From assembly GCA_030649945.1 (NCBI GenBank), contig JAUSFE010000060.1, positions 1-64,000 on the forward strand: a stretch of 64,000 nt of DNA, given 5' to 3'. Numbering within the stretch: position 1 is the stretch's first letter; each line of letters starts with the position of its first letter. The notes below the pieces were generated by a model that was not told the DNA's origin, ran no database searches, and saw nothing but the letters and a program-made list of their open reading frames with translations. Positions 24,345-32,956 of this stretch are shown here, piece after piece. This stretch comes from Dehalococcoidia bacterium (lineage in GTDB: Bacteria; Chloroflexota; Dehalococcoidia; SM23-28-2; RBG-16-64-32). The position numbers and the translations under genes were made by a program.

Positions 24345-25478
24345 TTAGTGGCCAAACCAGCGCCGGCGCCTGGTTGAGGCGAACTCCCTCTTCTCTTCCG
24401 CCGTCTCCAGCGAGGGGCCGTAAAACGGCGCCGTTGGCGAGGGGCCCGTGAGGAAGTCCGCGTCGACCCGCCCGACCTTGTGCTCTCCGAACTCGATATA
24501 GCAGGACCCCGCGCCGTCATATGGCTTTGGCGGACCCCCGCCGCGGAGCTGCGCGATGAGATGCTCGGCGACGGCGCGCCCCGCGCTTTCGGCAAACACG
24601 CCTGCCTTCGGCACCGGTGCGCTGGTCACGTCTCCGACCGCATAGACATGCGGGAATCGAGTCGCGAGATTCGCCTTGTCGACGGGGATCCAGCCGTCGA
24701 CAGAGAGGCCGGACGTCTCGACGACCGCCGGGACGCGATGGATCGGAATGCCGAGGAACAGATCGTAGGGCAGGGAGCGCCCATCTCGGAGAAAGGCGAT
24801 CTGCCTGGCAGGGTCAAGGCTCGTTACCACCTGATCCGGCACGAACGCGATGTTTCGTTCAGCGAACCTATCGAGGATGGCCTTCGACGCCGACGAGGAC
24901 ACCGGCACCGGCGTTCCCCACGGTGACACGACGCTGATCTGGGTTTTGGACCGCACGCCACGTGCAACGAGCCATTCGTCTAACAGCATGGCCGCTTCAC
25001 AGGGCGCCGGCGGGCACTTGAAGGGCTCGCCGAGGACCCCGATGACCACGGCCCCCGATCTGAACGATGGCAACACATCGCGCAGTCTGAGGACCCCATC
25101 GATGGAATAGAATTCGTAGCCGCCTTCGCTGAAGCCTGGGGGAACGCTGAAGTCGTACTCCGCCCCTAGAGCGACCACCAGCACGTCTGCATCGTATCTG
25201 TTTCGATTGGTGACGACGCGCCGCGCGATTGGGTCGATGGAGGTTACGATCTCCTGGCGGAATTGGACACCTGGGTTGACGATGTCCCGATAGTACGAGC
25301 GGACCCCCTCAAGATTCTCACGCCCGAACAGGAGGTCGAACTTCGAGAAGCCGAAGACGAACGCTTCGTTCTTGTCAATGAGCGTGACGCTGACATCGCC
25401 GGCGAGAGCAGAGGACAGCCGCGCCGATAGCTCCAGACCGCCGAAGCCCGCGCCCAAGATCACTATGCGTTCGTTCAT
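24345..25478 (-). CDS. SQR-like FAD/NAD(P)-dependent oxidoreductase
   Basis: 377 residues. The FAD-binding Rossmann motif is VILGAGFGGLELSARLSS at the start. A second GxG-type segment (GAVVIGVLGEPFKCPPAPCEAAML) contains the Cys-x4-Cys seen in sulfide:quinone reductase and flavocytochrome c relatives, and a TRFPHVYAVGDV motif closes the FAD site. The family includes sulfide:quinone reductases and type II NADH dehydrogenases; without the third redox Cys being clear, I call it SQR-like. It would sit at the inner membrane face and reduce quinone or a soluble acceptor. ATG at 25478. Confidence 0.8.
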   Translation of the reverse strand: MNERIVILGAGFGGLELSARLSSALAGDVSVTLIDKNEAFVFGFSKFDLLFGRENLEGVRSYYRDIVNPGVQFRQEIVTSIDPIARRVVTNRNRYDADVLVVALGAEYDFSVPPGFSEGGYEFYSIDGVLRLRDVLPSFRSGAVVIGVLGEPFKCPPAPCEAAMLLDEWLVARGVRSKTQISVVSPWGTPVPVSSSASKAILDRFAERNIAFVPDQVVTSLDPARQIAFLRDGRSLPYDLFLGIPIHRVPAVVETSGLSVDGWIPVDKANLATRFPHVYAVGDVTSAPVPKAGVFAESAGRAVAEHLIAQLRGGGPPKPYDGAGSCYIEFGEHKVGRVDADFLTGPSPTAPFYGPSLETAEEKREFASTRRRRWFGH

Positions 25479-25562
25479 GGTGAAAGTATGCAGCGTTCGT
25501 GCCGATCTGCACATGCACGAATGGTGCGGCCGGCAGCGGGATCAGCGCCGGTCCCGGCTGCG

Positions 25563-26078
25563 CTAATGGGTAAGGTCGAGGCCATTGAAGCCCTGGACGC
25601 CCTTCAGGGCCGAGATCTCGCCCTGGTGCGTGGCGACGTGCCAGGCCAACAGATTCGCGATGAACGACCGCACGGGCATCGGAGGAGCGAAGCCCGGCTC
25701 GACGATACGGTCGAGTTCGGCGTCGCTGACTTTGGCGAGGTACTCGTCGGTGGCCTCGTAAACCGCCGCGGCGTACTGGCGAAAGAGGTTGATGTCGAGC
25801 GTGACGGTCCAGTCCGGCTCCATGCCCCCCTGCGGCATGTCGAGGCCGACCTTCGGCGCCCAACCGCCGGCGAAGTAGACGGGAGCCCCACCTCGGACGA
25901 GCCCGTTGAGGAGCCCGTCTTCGCCGAAGATGGTGTGGGCGTAGATGGCGCCGATGGAGTTGATCGTGGAACCGGGGAGTTTCCGTGTGAGCGCTTCCGC
26001 GGGACAGTCACCGATGGCCGCTTCCAGGGTGCCGTGCAAGGCTTGCATCTGCTGTTGTAGCGTTGTCTTCACGTCCAT
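25563..26078 (-). CDS. DinB-like metalloenzyme-fold protein
   Basis: 171 residues forming a four-helix bundle. His48 (YAHTIFGEDGLL) and two histidines near 147-151 (LAWHVATHQGEI) are the metal ligands of the DinB/YfiT family. Members include thiol-dependent transferases (mycothiol or bacillithiol-dependent) and proteins of unknown role. It lies 58 bp upstream-in-sequence of an MBL-fold gene read in the same direction and may share its transcript. Confidence 0.8.
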   Translation of the reverse strand: MDVKTTLQQQMQALHGTLEAAIGDCPAEALTRKLPGSTINSIGAIYAHTIFGEDGLLNGLVRGGAPVYFAGGWAPKVGLDMPQGGMEPDWTVTLDINLFRQYAAAVYEATDEYLAKVSDAELDRIVEPGFAPPMPVRSFIANLLAWHVATHQGEISALKGVQGFNGLDLTH

Positions 26079-26136
26079 GTGTGCATCTCCTATCTAAACT
26101 GGGAGCTCACCTCGCCTGACGGTGGCCCCTTACAGA

Positions 26137-27000
26137 TCAATTCACGGGAGCGGGCGGCTCCCAGACATACTGCTGCCCCGTCGCCACGGCGTGCATGAGC
26201 GCTTCGAGGTCGACCTGGCCGGGCTGGGGCGGCGGCTCCAGCGAAGGGAGCTTTCGGATCGTGTCGAACGCCTGGCTGATCTGAGGCCGCCGGATCACCG
26301 GCGTGTGGCAGGCCGCGATCACCTCAATGTCCAGCTTCTGGACACGGTCCACGTGGCGTTCGAACTTGTCAGCATCCAGCAGCTTGAACCACGGGCTGTT
26401 CATGCAGTTAAAGAGCTCGAGTCCTCCCTTCCACTGCGCTGCGTCCAGTTCGCTGATGTCGTTCATCGGGCCGGGTAGCGGTGTCGCGAACGTGTCAACG
26501 GCCCAGTAGACGCCGGTGCGATCGTCGTACAGTCCGCGAGTGACGGGCGAGTCGAATAACGGCGGCGTGATGGCGGTCAGCGTGCGGTCGCCGGCACGCC
26601 AGGAGTCGCCGTCGTTGACCCAGCGCATTCGATCGAGCGGAAAGTGGAAGTCGCATCCATGGCGCTCGGTGAGGAACCAGGTGACGACGAGCGTCGCGTT
26701 CGGGCAGGCCTCCATAACCGGCGCCAGGTTGCCGGCGTGATCGACGTCGTCGTGCGAGAGGAAGATCCAGCGGACGTCGCCCGGATCGACGATGGAAAAC
26801 ACGTCCTTGAGCCACTGCTCGCGGTTTGCGGGCGTGCCTGTATCGACGATGATCGGCTCCGGCCCTTTGATCACGAGCGAATGGAGATAGATGAACAGGG
26901 GTCCTATGGCCGCCTCCTGCATCTGCTGGATCAGCCAGGTATCGTCGGCGACCTTGAGCGGCGGGTGGTGGACTGCAGGCTTGACCGGGGCGAACGACAT
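26137..27000 (-). CDS. MBL-fold metallohydrolase, flavodiiron-type ligands
   Basis: 287 residues from the ATG at 27000 with GGAAGGAAG upstream. The metal motif reads H-D-D-V-D-H (LSHDDVDHAGN): the second His of the common HxHxDH is Asp, as in the oxygen-reducing ODP/flavodiiron branch where an acidic residue replaces it. DTFATP and ACHTPVI supply later ligands. No flavodoxin domain is attached, so it is either a stand-alone ODP-like sensor or oxidase or a hydrolase of unknown substrate. Confidence 0.8.
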   Translation of the reverse strand: MSFAPVKPAVHHPPLKVADDTWLIQQMQEAAIGPLFIYLHSLVIKGPEPIIVDTGTPANREQWLKDVFSIVDPGDVRWIFLSHDDVDHAGNLAPVMEACPNATLVVTWFLTERHGCDFHFPLDRMRWVNDGDSWRAGDRTLTAITPPLFDSPVTRGLYDDRTGVYWAVDTFATPLPGPMNDISELDAAQWKGGLELFNCMNSPWFKLLDADKFERHVDRVQKLDIEVIAACHTPVIRRPQISQAFDTIRKLPSLEPPPQPGQVDLEALMHAVATGQQYVWEPPAPVN

Positions 27001-27154
27001 CGCGCGCTTCCTTCCAGTCCCGACCGGCAACGACCGATACGGGGGGCACTATGGCAGGCAGACGTGGGGAATCGCTCGATGTGGCCCGCCTTCTGCGACG
27101 CTACGGTTACCTCGGCAGGATAGCCCGGCGCCCACCCGAAGTCAACAGCGTAGA

Positions 27155-27274
27155 GTTCTCGCCGCGGGACCCGCCCACGAAGGCGTTCACGCTGACGGTT
27201 TGCGCCGTGGGCAGCTGCGTGGTGACGACGCGCAGGCCGCGCGCCAGTTCGCCGATTTCAGGGGCAATTGACAT
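27155..27274 (-). pseudogene. 5' fragment of an M16 peptidase gene
   Basis: From the ATG at 27274 it reads MSIAPEIGELARGLRVVTT and VSVNAFVG-GSRGEN, matching the first ~40 residues of the intact M16 peptidase at 18908-20182 (MTIAPEISELNGGLRVVTT). Similarity stops after SRGE, before the zinc motif. No remainder is present; the region downstream is unrelated. It is a decayed or partial duplicate. Confidence 0.85.
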
Positions 27275-27405
27275 ACTTCCTCCGAGGGCTCTGGGGCTTC
27301 TGCCTTCAGTAAAGCCGGAGGCAGCGCGGGGGGTCACGGACTGGCGCGTTCGTATCACGGTGCTGCAAAGAGCAGGGCATCGGTTGGTAATTATTGTCAT
27401 ATTAC

Positions 27406-27434
27406 TTGACAGGTTCTCGCTCCGGGCCGACAAT
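27406..27434 (+). promoter_or_regulatory. Promoter of surface-protein gene 1
   Basis: TTGACA (27406-27411), a 17-bp spacer and GACAAT (27429-27434). The -10 and the whole 5' leader to the ATG are nearly identical to those at 29015. Confidence 0.65.
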
Positions 27435-27466
27435 GACTCCACTGCGGGCCGCAGAGGGGGTGCGAC

Positions 27467-28810
27467 ATGACCATCAACGCTAACCGCGGACGGATCCCGC
27501 TGAAGCCGCCGGTCCGGCTGGCGGTGCTCGTCTTGATGTTCGCCGCAGGGGCGCTGCTGCTGGGCGGGACCGCGCACGCCCGGCTCGTCCCCATAGATAC
27601 GGTCGCCATCGACGCTGATCCCACGGGCAACAGCGGCAGCGCCATCAACGGCCACGCCGCCGGCGCCGTTGTTGCCGGCGACATACAGGCCTGCAGAGCG
27701 GTGGCGCCCGGCGCCGTGTTCGACATTGCCGTCGTGATGGACGCCCTGCCGGCGACGCCCGCGGCGGGCGACAGGCTCGCTGGCTTTGAGTTCGACATCA
27801 CCTACCCGACGGCCGCCCCGGTGCGTGGGGTTCCCCCGAACCTGATTGTTCCAGGTCTGGTGCTGGGCAACGACGACGACGGCGACGGCCTCTACGACGA
27901 GGACACCCAGCTCGAGCCCCTCGACCAGGACCTCGACGGCTTTGACGGCGAAGAGGGCGGCAGCCCGCCGTACATCGGCCACGACGTGACCGGCGGCGGC
28001 AACCCCGTAGACTTCCTCAACCACAACGCTGCCGACGTCATCCTGCCTGGCAGCCAGGACATTTCGATCGCCAACGGCCAGGCGCCCACCTTGTGGAACG
28101 TGTGGCGGACAACTGCGTTCAAGACAGCCGCCTTCACGGTCGGTCCCAAGGCCGGCGTCATGGACTGGATCAAAGTCCGGGCGGGGTTGGTCCCCGGCCA
28201 GTACCCTTTGACGCTGAGCAACGTCGGCGTCACTTCGGTTAGCCAAGGCAACTACACGGTCAGCAATATTCGGGGCGCCACGATCGCCGTGGGAGTGTCC
28301 TGTCCGACTGTATCCAGCCCTCCTAACAAATTTTGCATAGTCGGATCGTCCACTGGCGCCGGTTGGACATGGGACACAACGGGTTCTGGTCTATTCTACG
28401 GAACTGTCGCAGCAGGAGATGTCGCAACCCCCGGCCTGGCGGCGGATATTGCTGATGCGTGGGTAAGCAGCATGAACGGCCCCGCTCCTGCATTTGGCGT
28501 GTCGGGGCTGACGGCCAGTCGAGTGCCAGGGGATTGCTTCGACATTACGCCGGGGGGTCAGACCCTGTATGTGGATGGCTGCAAGGTCACGCCAACTCCC
28601 GGGTGCAGCTTCAATCCTACGGTATTTGAAGTGCTTCCGGTCGGCGGCATCAGCGAACTCCTCGTCGGCGGCCCGGACGCGTCTGCCGGCGATACCGGCG
28701 GCTCCGGCCCATCGGCCCTGCTCTACGCTGCTCTCGCCGGCGGCGTCGCGGCGGCGGCCCTCGTGCTGGCGATCAGCGTCTGGTACACGCGGAGACGCTG
28801 GCTGGAGTAA
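27467..28810 (+). CDS. Surface protein, possible cohesin-like domain, C-terminal anchor
   Basis: 447 residues. The signal peptide is PVRLAVLVLMFAAGALLL. Residues ~45-270 contain VFDIAVVMDALPA ... LAGFEFDITYP ... ITVSNIRGATIAVGV-like strands (jelly-roll pattern recalling cohesin domains), with an Asp-rich, calcium-type insertion (NDDDGDGLYDED). A second small beta domain follows. It ends with VGGISELLVGG, a membrane helix and RRR. Dockerin-like proteins at 621 and 7563 could be partners, which is inference. Same promoter and signal sequence as the YVTN protein at 29076. ATG at 27467 with AGGGGGTG. Confidence 0.65.
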   Translation: MTINANRGRIPLKPPVRLAVLVLMFAAGALLLGGTAHARLVPIDTVAIDADPTGNSGSAINGHAAGAVVAGDIQACRAVAPGAVFDIAVVMDALPATPAAGDRLAGFEFDITYPTAAPVRGVPPNLIVPGLVLGNDDDGDGLYDEDTQLEPLDQDLDGFDGEEGGSPPYIGHDVTGGGNPVDFLNHNAADVILPGSQDISIANGQAPTLWNVWRTTAFKTAAFTVGPKAGVMDWIKVRAGLVPGQYPLTLSNVGVTSVSQGNYTVSNIRGATIAVGVSCPTVSSPPNKFCIVGSSTGAGWTWDTTGSGLFYGTVAAGDVATPGLAADIADAWVSSMNGPAPAFGVSGLTASRVPGDCFDITPGGQTLYVDGCKVTPTPGCSFNPTVFEVLPVGGISELLVGGPDASAGDTGGSGPSALLYAALAGGVAAAALVLAISVWYTRRRWLE

Positions 28811-29014
28811 GAGGGGCGCAGCAGCGGTCAGTCCGTGGGCGGGAGGCCCTCCGACTGGCGCAGGCGGCAGGCCAGGCTCGGGCTGGCGTTCAGGCCTAGC
28901 CTGCCCTGAGCCTGTCGAAGGGTCGCTGAGGCCCGGGCGGGATCGAGGCCGCCTGTTTGGACAGCTGCTGCTAAAGTATTTTCTGCGGTTGTTCGTTGCC
29001 AGGCTGGCGAGTTA
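28811..29014. repeat. Intergenic region duplicated after the paralogous gene
   Basis: This stretch, including CCTGAGCCTGTCGAAGGG near 28909-28926, recurs in similar form after the second surface-protein gene (about 30342-30500, with the same 18-mer near 30431-30448). The duplicated unit therefore covers gene 5' leader, signal sequence and 3' flank. Confidence 0.6.
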
Positions 29015-29043
29015 TTGACAACTGGTGCTGTTGGGTTGACAAT
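29015..29043 (+). promoter_or_regulatory. Promoter of surface-protein gene 2
   Basis: TTGACA (29015-29020), a 17-bp spacer and GACAAT (29038-29043), followed by the same leader as gene 1. Confidence 0.65.
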
Positions 29044-29075
29044 AACGCCACTGCGGGCCGCAGAGGGGGTGCGAC

Positions 29076-30341
29076 ATGACCGTCAACGCTAACAGCGGAC
29101 GGACTCTGCTCAAGACGCCGGTCCGGCTGGCGGTGCTCGTCCTGATGTTCGCCACAGGGGCGCTGCTGCTGCTGACGCTGAGCGGCTCCGGGGCGCTGGG
29201 CGCCCACGTTAACCCCTCCGTCGTCGCCACGGTACCCGTGGGCAGCGGGCCGTCCGGCGTCGGGGTGAACGCCGCCGCCGGCCGTGTCTACGTGGCGAAC
29301 CAAATCAGCGACAACGTGTCGGTGATCGACGGGGCGACCAACGCCGTCGTCGCCACCGTGCCCGTGGGGATCAACCCCTACGGCGTCGGGGTGAACGCCG
29401 CCGCCGGCCGTGTCTACGTGGCGAACCTCAACAGCAACAACGTCTCGGTGATCGACGGGGCGACCAACGCTGTCGTCGCCACCGTCCCCGTGGGCATCTT
29501 CCCCGGCAGCGTCGGGGTGAACGCCGCCACCAACCGCGTCTACGTAGCGAACCAGTTCAGCAACACAGTCTCGGTGATCGACGGGGCGACCAACGCCGTC
29601 GTGGCCACCGTCCCCAGCACCGACCCTGTCGGCGTCGGGGTGAACGCCGCCACCAACCGCGTCTACGTGGCGAACCAGAGCAGCAACACCGTCTCGGTGA
29701 TTGACGGGGCGACCAACGCCGTCGTCGCCACCGTGCCCGTGGGCAGCAACCCCTTCGGCGTCGGGGTGAACGCCGCCACCAACCGCGTCTACGTGGCGAA
29801 CCAGAGCAGCAACACCGTCTCGGTGATCGACGGGGTGACCAACGCCGTCGTCGCCACCGTCCCCGTGGGTACCGGCCCCGGCCCCGGCGACGTCGGGGTG
29901 AACGCCGCCACCGACCGCATCTACGTGGCGAACTCGGGCAGCAACACCGTCTCGGTGATCGACGGGGCGACCAACGCCGTGGTCGCCACCGTGCCCGTCG
30001 GCGGCACCCCCACCAGCGTCGGGGTGAACGCCGCCACCGACCGCGCCTACGTGGCGAATCAGCACCCGAGCAGCAACACCGTCTCGGTGATCGGGGACGC
30101 GGCCACATCCACACCCACTGCAACCGCCACATCCACGCCTCCCCCGTCGCCCACGCCGACACCCATGGCAGTCGGCGGCATCGTGGAGCTTGTAGCAGCT
30201 CCGCCTGATTCCCCGCGGTCGCAGGCCGACAGCTCCGGCGCGTCGGCTTCCGCAGCCGTCGTCCTGGCTGCGGGTGTCGCGGCTTTAGGGACCGGTATTG
30301 CCGCGAGTGTCTGGTACGTCCGGAGGCGTCGGCTGGGGTAG
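29076..30341 (+). CDS. YVTN-repeat beta-propeller surface protein
   Basis: 421 residues. Signal peptide as in the preceding paralogue, then seven ~42-residue YVTN repeats (VVATVPVG ... GVGVNAATNRVYVANQ ... SNTVSVIDGATNA). Seven repeats give a complete propeller. A short Thr/Pro linker, VGGIVELVAAPP, a membrane helix and RRRR end the protein. YVTN propellers are common in archaeal and bacterial surface layers and mediate protein contacts. The C-terminal motif and anchor match the previous gene, suggesting a common sorting route. The repeats are very similar at DNA level and may recombine. Confidence 0.88.
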   Translation: MTVNANSGRTLLKTPVRLAVLVLMFATGALLLLTLSGSGALGAHVNPSVVATVPVGSGPSGVGVNAAAGRVYVANQISDNVSVIDGATNAVVATVPVGINPYGVGVNAAAGRVYVANLNSNNVSVIDGATNAVVATVPVGIFPGSVGVNAATNRVYVANQFSNTVSVIDGATNAVVATVPSTDPVGVGVNAATNRVYVANQSSNTVSVIDGATNAVVATVPVGSNPFGVGVNAATNRVYVANQSSNTVSVIDGVTNAVVATVPVGTGPGPGDVGVNAATDRIYVANSGSNTVSVIDGATNAVVATVPVGGTPTSVGVNAATDRAYVANQHPSSNTVSVIGDAATSTPTATATSTPPPSPTPTPMAVGGIVELVAAPPDSPRSQADSSGASASAAVVLAAGVAALGTGIAASVWYVRRRRLG

Positions 30342-30542
30342 AGGCGCGTTGCAGCGGACTAGTTCGGCGACGGCAGGCCCTCAAGCTGTCGCGGGCGGCA
30401 GGCAAGGTTGAGGACGGCGTTCAGGCGTAGGCTGCCCTGAGCCTGTCGAAGGGTCGCTCAGATCGAAGCGGGATCGAGGGGCGGCTTTGTGGATAAGTAC
30501 TGCTAATCAACATCCTCCCTTCGTCCGTTTGCCATCGTACTC
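30342..30542. other. Intergenic, duplicated surface-gene 3' flank
   Basis: Resembles 28811-29014 and contains one CCTGAGCCTGTCGAAGGG repeat near 30431. No gene or clear terminator is visible. Confidence 0.5.
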
Positions 30543-30572
30543 TTGAACTACCGTTCGGCTATCCTGTATCAT
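30543..30572 (+). promoter_or_regulatory. pyrG promoter
   Basis: TTGAAC (30543-30548), an 18-bp spacer and TATCAT (30567-30572). The expected start falls on a GGG run at 30580-30582. Confidence 0.55.
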
Positions 30573-30579
30573 TTCTTTT

Positions 30580-30627
30580 GGGCCTGTCCTGAGAGCGAAG
30601 GGAGCCCCCCAGTTAAGGGGGTTTATG
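30580..30627 (+). promoter_or_regulatory. pyrG leader with C-run/G-run hairpin over the ribosome site
   Basis: The predicted transcript begins GGGCC (30580). CCCCC(C) at 30605-30610 can pair with GGGGG at 30617-30621, which includes the ribosome site AAGGGGG just before the ATG at 30625. In Bacillus pyrG, CTP shortage causes G addition at a GGGC start and the poly-G tail pairs with a pyrimidine tract; a similar switch acting on translation is possible here. Confidence 0.35.
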
Positions 30628-32319
30628 GCGACCAAGTACATATTCGTCACGGGTGGTGTCGTTAGCTCGGTAGGCAAGGGCATCACCACCGCCGCCATCG
30701 GCAGGCTCCTCAAGTCCCGCAACATCTCCGTCGTCATCCAGAAGCTCGATCCCTATCTCAACGTAGACCCCGGCACGATGTCGCCTTACCAGCACGGCGA
30801 AGTGTACGTGACCGCGGACGGCGCCGAGACCGACCTGGACCTGGGCCACTACGAGCGCTTCCTGGACCAGGACCTCACCAAGGCCTCTTCCGTCAGTACC
30901 GGCCAGATCTACCAGGCCGTCATCTCGCGCGAGCGCCGCGGCGACTACCTGGGCCGCACCATCCAGCCCATCCCCCACGTCACGAACGAGATCAAGGAGC
31001 GGGTCCGGGGCATCGGCCGCGAGTCCGGGGCCGAGGTGGTGATTATTGAGGTCGGTGGCACCGTCGGCGACATCGAGGGTCAGCCGTTCCTCGAGGCCAT
31101 CCGCCAGATGCGCAAAGAAGAAGGCCGTCACGATACCCTGGCGATCCACGTCACCCTCCTGCCGTTCATCTCCACAACGGGCGAGCTGAAGACGAAGCCG
31201 ACGCAGCACTCCGTGCGCGAGCTGCGGTCCGTCGGCATCCAGCCGGACGTTATCGTCTGCCGCAGCGACAGGCCCGTCTCCGCCGAGATCCGCGACAAGA
31301 TATCGCTTTTCTGCGACGTGGAGCCGCGGGCGGTCATTCCCATGCTCACCATGCCCAGCATCTACGAGGTGCCGCTGGTGCTGGAAGACGCCGGCCTGGG
31401 CGACTACGTGATCGACCGCCTGGACCTGACCCCGGGCGCCAAGGACCTGGCGGACTGGAAGAGCTGGGTGGAGCGGCTGAAGCACCCGGAGCGGACGATT
31501 GAGGTGGCGGTGGTGGGCAAGTATGTGGAGCTGCCGGACGCCTACCTCTCCGTCAAGGAATCGCTGATGCACGCCGCGGTGCAGCGGAACGTGGGCGTGA
31601 ACATCCGCTGGGTGCACTCGGAAGAGGTGGACGCGGCGAGCAGCGGCGGCCTGTTCTCCAGCGTGGACGGCATCGTGGTGCCCGGTGGCTTTGGGGAGCG
31701 CGGGGTGGAGGGGAAGGTGGAGGCGGCCCGTTACGCGCGGCTGAACAACGTGCCCTACCTGGGCCTGTGCCTGGGGCTGCAGGTGATGGTCATAGAGTTC
31801 GCGCGCGACCACTTCCAGTCCGGCGAGCCGAATTCGACGGAGTTCGACCCGGAGACGCCGTACCCCGTGATCAGCCTGCTGGATGAGCAGCGCCGCGTGG
31901 TGGACAAGGGCGGGACGATGCGCCTGGGCGGTTACCCCTGCCGGCTGCTGCCGGGCACGCGGGTGCGCGAGGCGTACGGGTGCGACGAGGTGGTGGAGCG
32001 CCACCGCCACCGCTACGAGTTCAACAACGAGTTCCGGGCGGAGTTCGAGGCGGCGGGCCTGAGGGCCAGCGGCACATCTCCGGACGGCTCGCTGGTGGAG
32101 ATCTGCGAGCTGCGGGACCACCCGTGGATGGTGGGGTCGCAGTTCCACCCGGAGTTCCGCTCACGGCCGAACCGGCCGCACCCGCTGTTCAGCGGCTTTG
32201 TGACGGCGGCGGTGGAGCGGGCCGCAGCGCGGTCCTCCGCCTCGGGCGGACCGGTGGCGAGCCCGCACGCCCGGCACGTGGCCGCCGGCCCGTCGTCTCG
32301 TCCCAGACGCGCCCGCTGA
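30625..32319 (+). CDS. pyrG: CTP synthase
   Basis: 564 residues. The amidoligase domain starts [16 protein letters not shown] (P-loop-like ATP/UTP site), with [19 protein letters not shown] and [10 protein letters not shown] typical. The class I glutaminase domain has the nucleophile Cys in GLCLGLQ and the His/Glu pair near QFHPEF. It makes CTP from UTP, ATP and glutamine in the cytosol. The C-terminal ~30 residues ([22 protein letters not shown] region) exceed the usual end and include a dispersed palindrome at 32236-32252. Confidence 0.97.
   Translation: MATKYIFVTGGVVSSVGKGITTAAIGRLLKSRNISVVIQKLDPYLNVDPGTMSPYQHGEVYVTADGAETDLDLGHYERFLDQDLTKASSVSTGQIYQAVISRERRGDYLGRTIQPIPHVTNEIKERVRGIGRESGAEVVIIEVGGTVGDIEGQPFLEAIRQMRKEEGRHDTLAIHVTLLPFISTTGELKTKPTQHSVRELRSVGIQPDVIVCRSDRPVSAEIRDKISLFCDVEPRAVIPMLTMPSIYEVPLVLEDAGLGDYVIDRLDLTPGAKDLADWKSWVERLKHPERTIEVAVVGKYVELPDAYLSVKESLMHAAVQRNVGVNIRWVHSEEVDAASSGGLFSSVDGIVVPGGFGERGVEGKVEAARYARLNNVPYLGLCLGLQVMVIEFARDHFQSGEPNSTEFDPETPYPVISLLDEQRRVVDKGGTMRLGGYPCRLLPGTRVREAYGCDEVVERHRHRYEFNNEFRAEFEAAGLRASGTSPDGSLVEICELRDHPWMVGSQFHPEFRSRPNRPHPLFSGFVTAAVERAAARSSASGGPVASPHARHVAAGPSSRPRRAR
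32236..32252. repeat. Dispersed palindrome, copy 3 (inside pyrG tail)
   Basis: TCCGCCTCGGGCGGACC at 32236-32252, in frame, encoding SASGG in the non-conserved C-terminal tail of CTP synthase. Confidence 0.65.
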
Positions 32320-32327
32320 GCCTGTCC

Positions 32328-32804
32328 GTGGACGCCGCTGAGGTCTTCACCTTTCTGCACCTGCTGTCCGTCTTCTGGTACGTGGCGGGGCTCGCCGCCG
32401 TGCAGATCCCGCTGGTGCGCGCCTGGCAGAGCGGCGAGGTGACGGCGCGCTGGGAGTCGCTGGAGGAGGCCTCGCACTACCAGGGGGTGTTGCTGGTACC
32501 GGGGGCGATCGCGGCAGTGGCGACGGGGCTGTTCCTCTGGGCGCAGCTGGACTACAGCCTGGTGACGACGGGCTGGCTGATCGCCGTGGAGGCGCTCTAC
32601 ATCGCGACGCTGCTGGTCTGCCTGCCGCTCATCGGCATGGGGCTGCGGCGGGCGCGGCTGGCGGCGCTGCAGGCGCGGCGGGCCGGCCGCACAACGCCGG
32701 AGCTGGAGCAGGCGATGGCGGACAACGTGCCGCTGGTCTTCAGCGGCATCGCCACGCTGCTGGTGCCGGCGATGACGGCGCTGGCGGTGTTCCGGCCGGG
32801 TTGA
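32328..32804 (+). CDS. Four-helix membrane protein, DUF2269/CopD-like
   Basis: 158 residues from the GTG at 32328. Four membrane helices (around 8-28, 52-72, 82-102, 133-153) and an early His (TFLHLLSVFWYVAG), resembling the protein after purA. The helices-plus-early-His layout matches small CopD/DUF2269-type proteins. It starts 8 bp after pyrG and is probably in its transcript. Function unknown. Confidence 0.6.
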   Translation: MDAAEVFTFLHLLSVFWYVAGLAAVQIPLVRAWQSGEVTARWESLEEASHYQGVLLVPGAIAAVATGLFLWAQLDYSLVTTGWLIAVEALYIATLLVCLPLIGMGLRRARLAALQARRAGRTTPELEQAMADNVPLVFSGIATLLVPAMTALAVFRPG

Positions 32805-32956
32805 TGAGGGGGCGCCGAATTAACGGAATGAGGGTATTGCGCGTCTTCAGACATTGATGTATGTTGGCTGTGCCAGTTGAGGCGCAGGCTTCCCAAGAGC
32901 TGTGATCAATTCAATCCCCGCGTTCCGCGTTACTCTATAGGTCATTGGGAGCATCC

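Noticed and set aside
29076-30067. CRISPR array in the YVTN gene repeats
   Set aside because: Repeats of ~126 bp are coding and contiguous, with no unique spacers.
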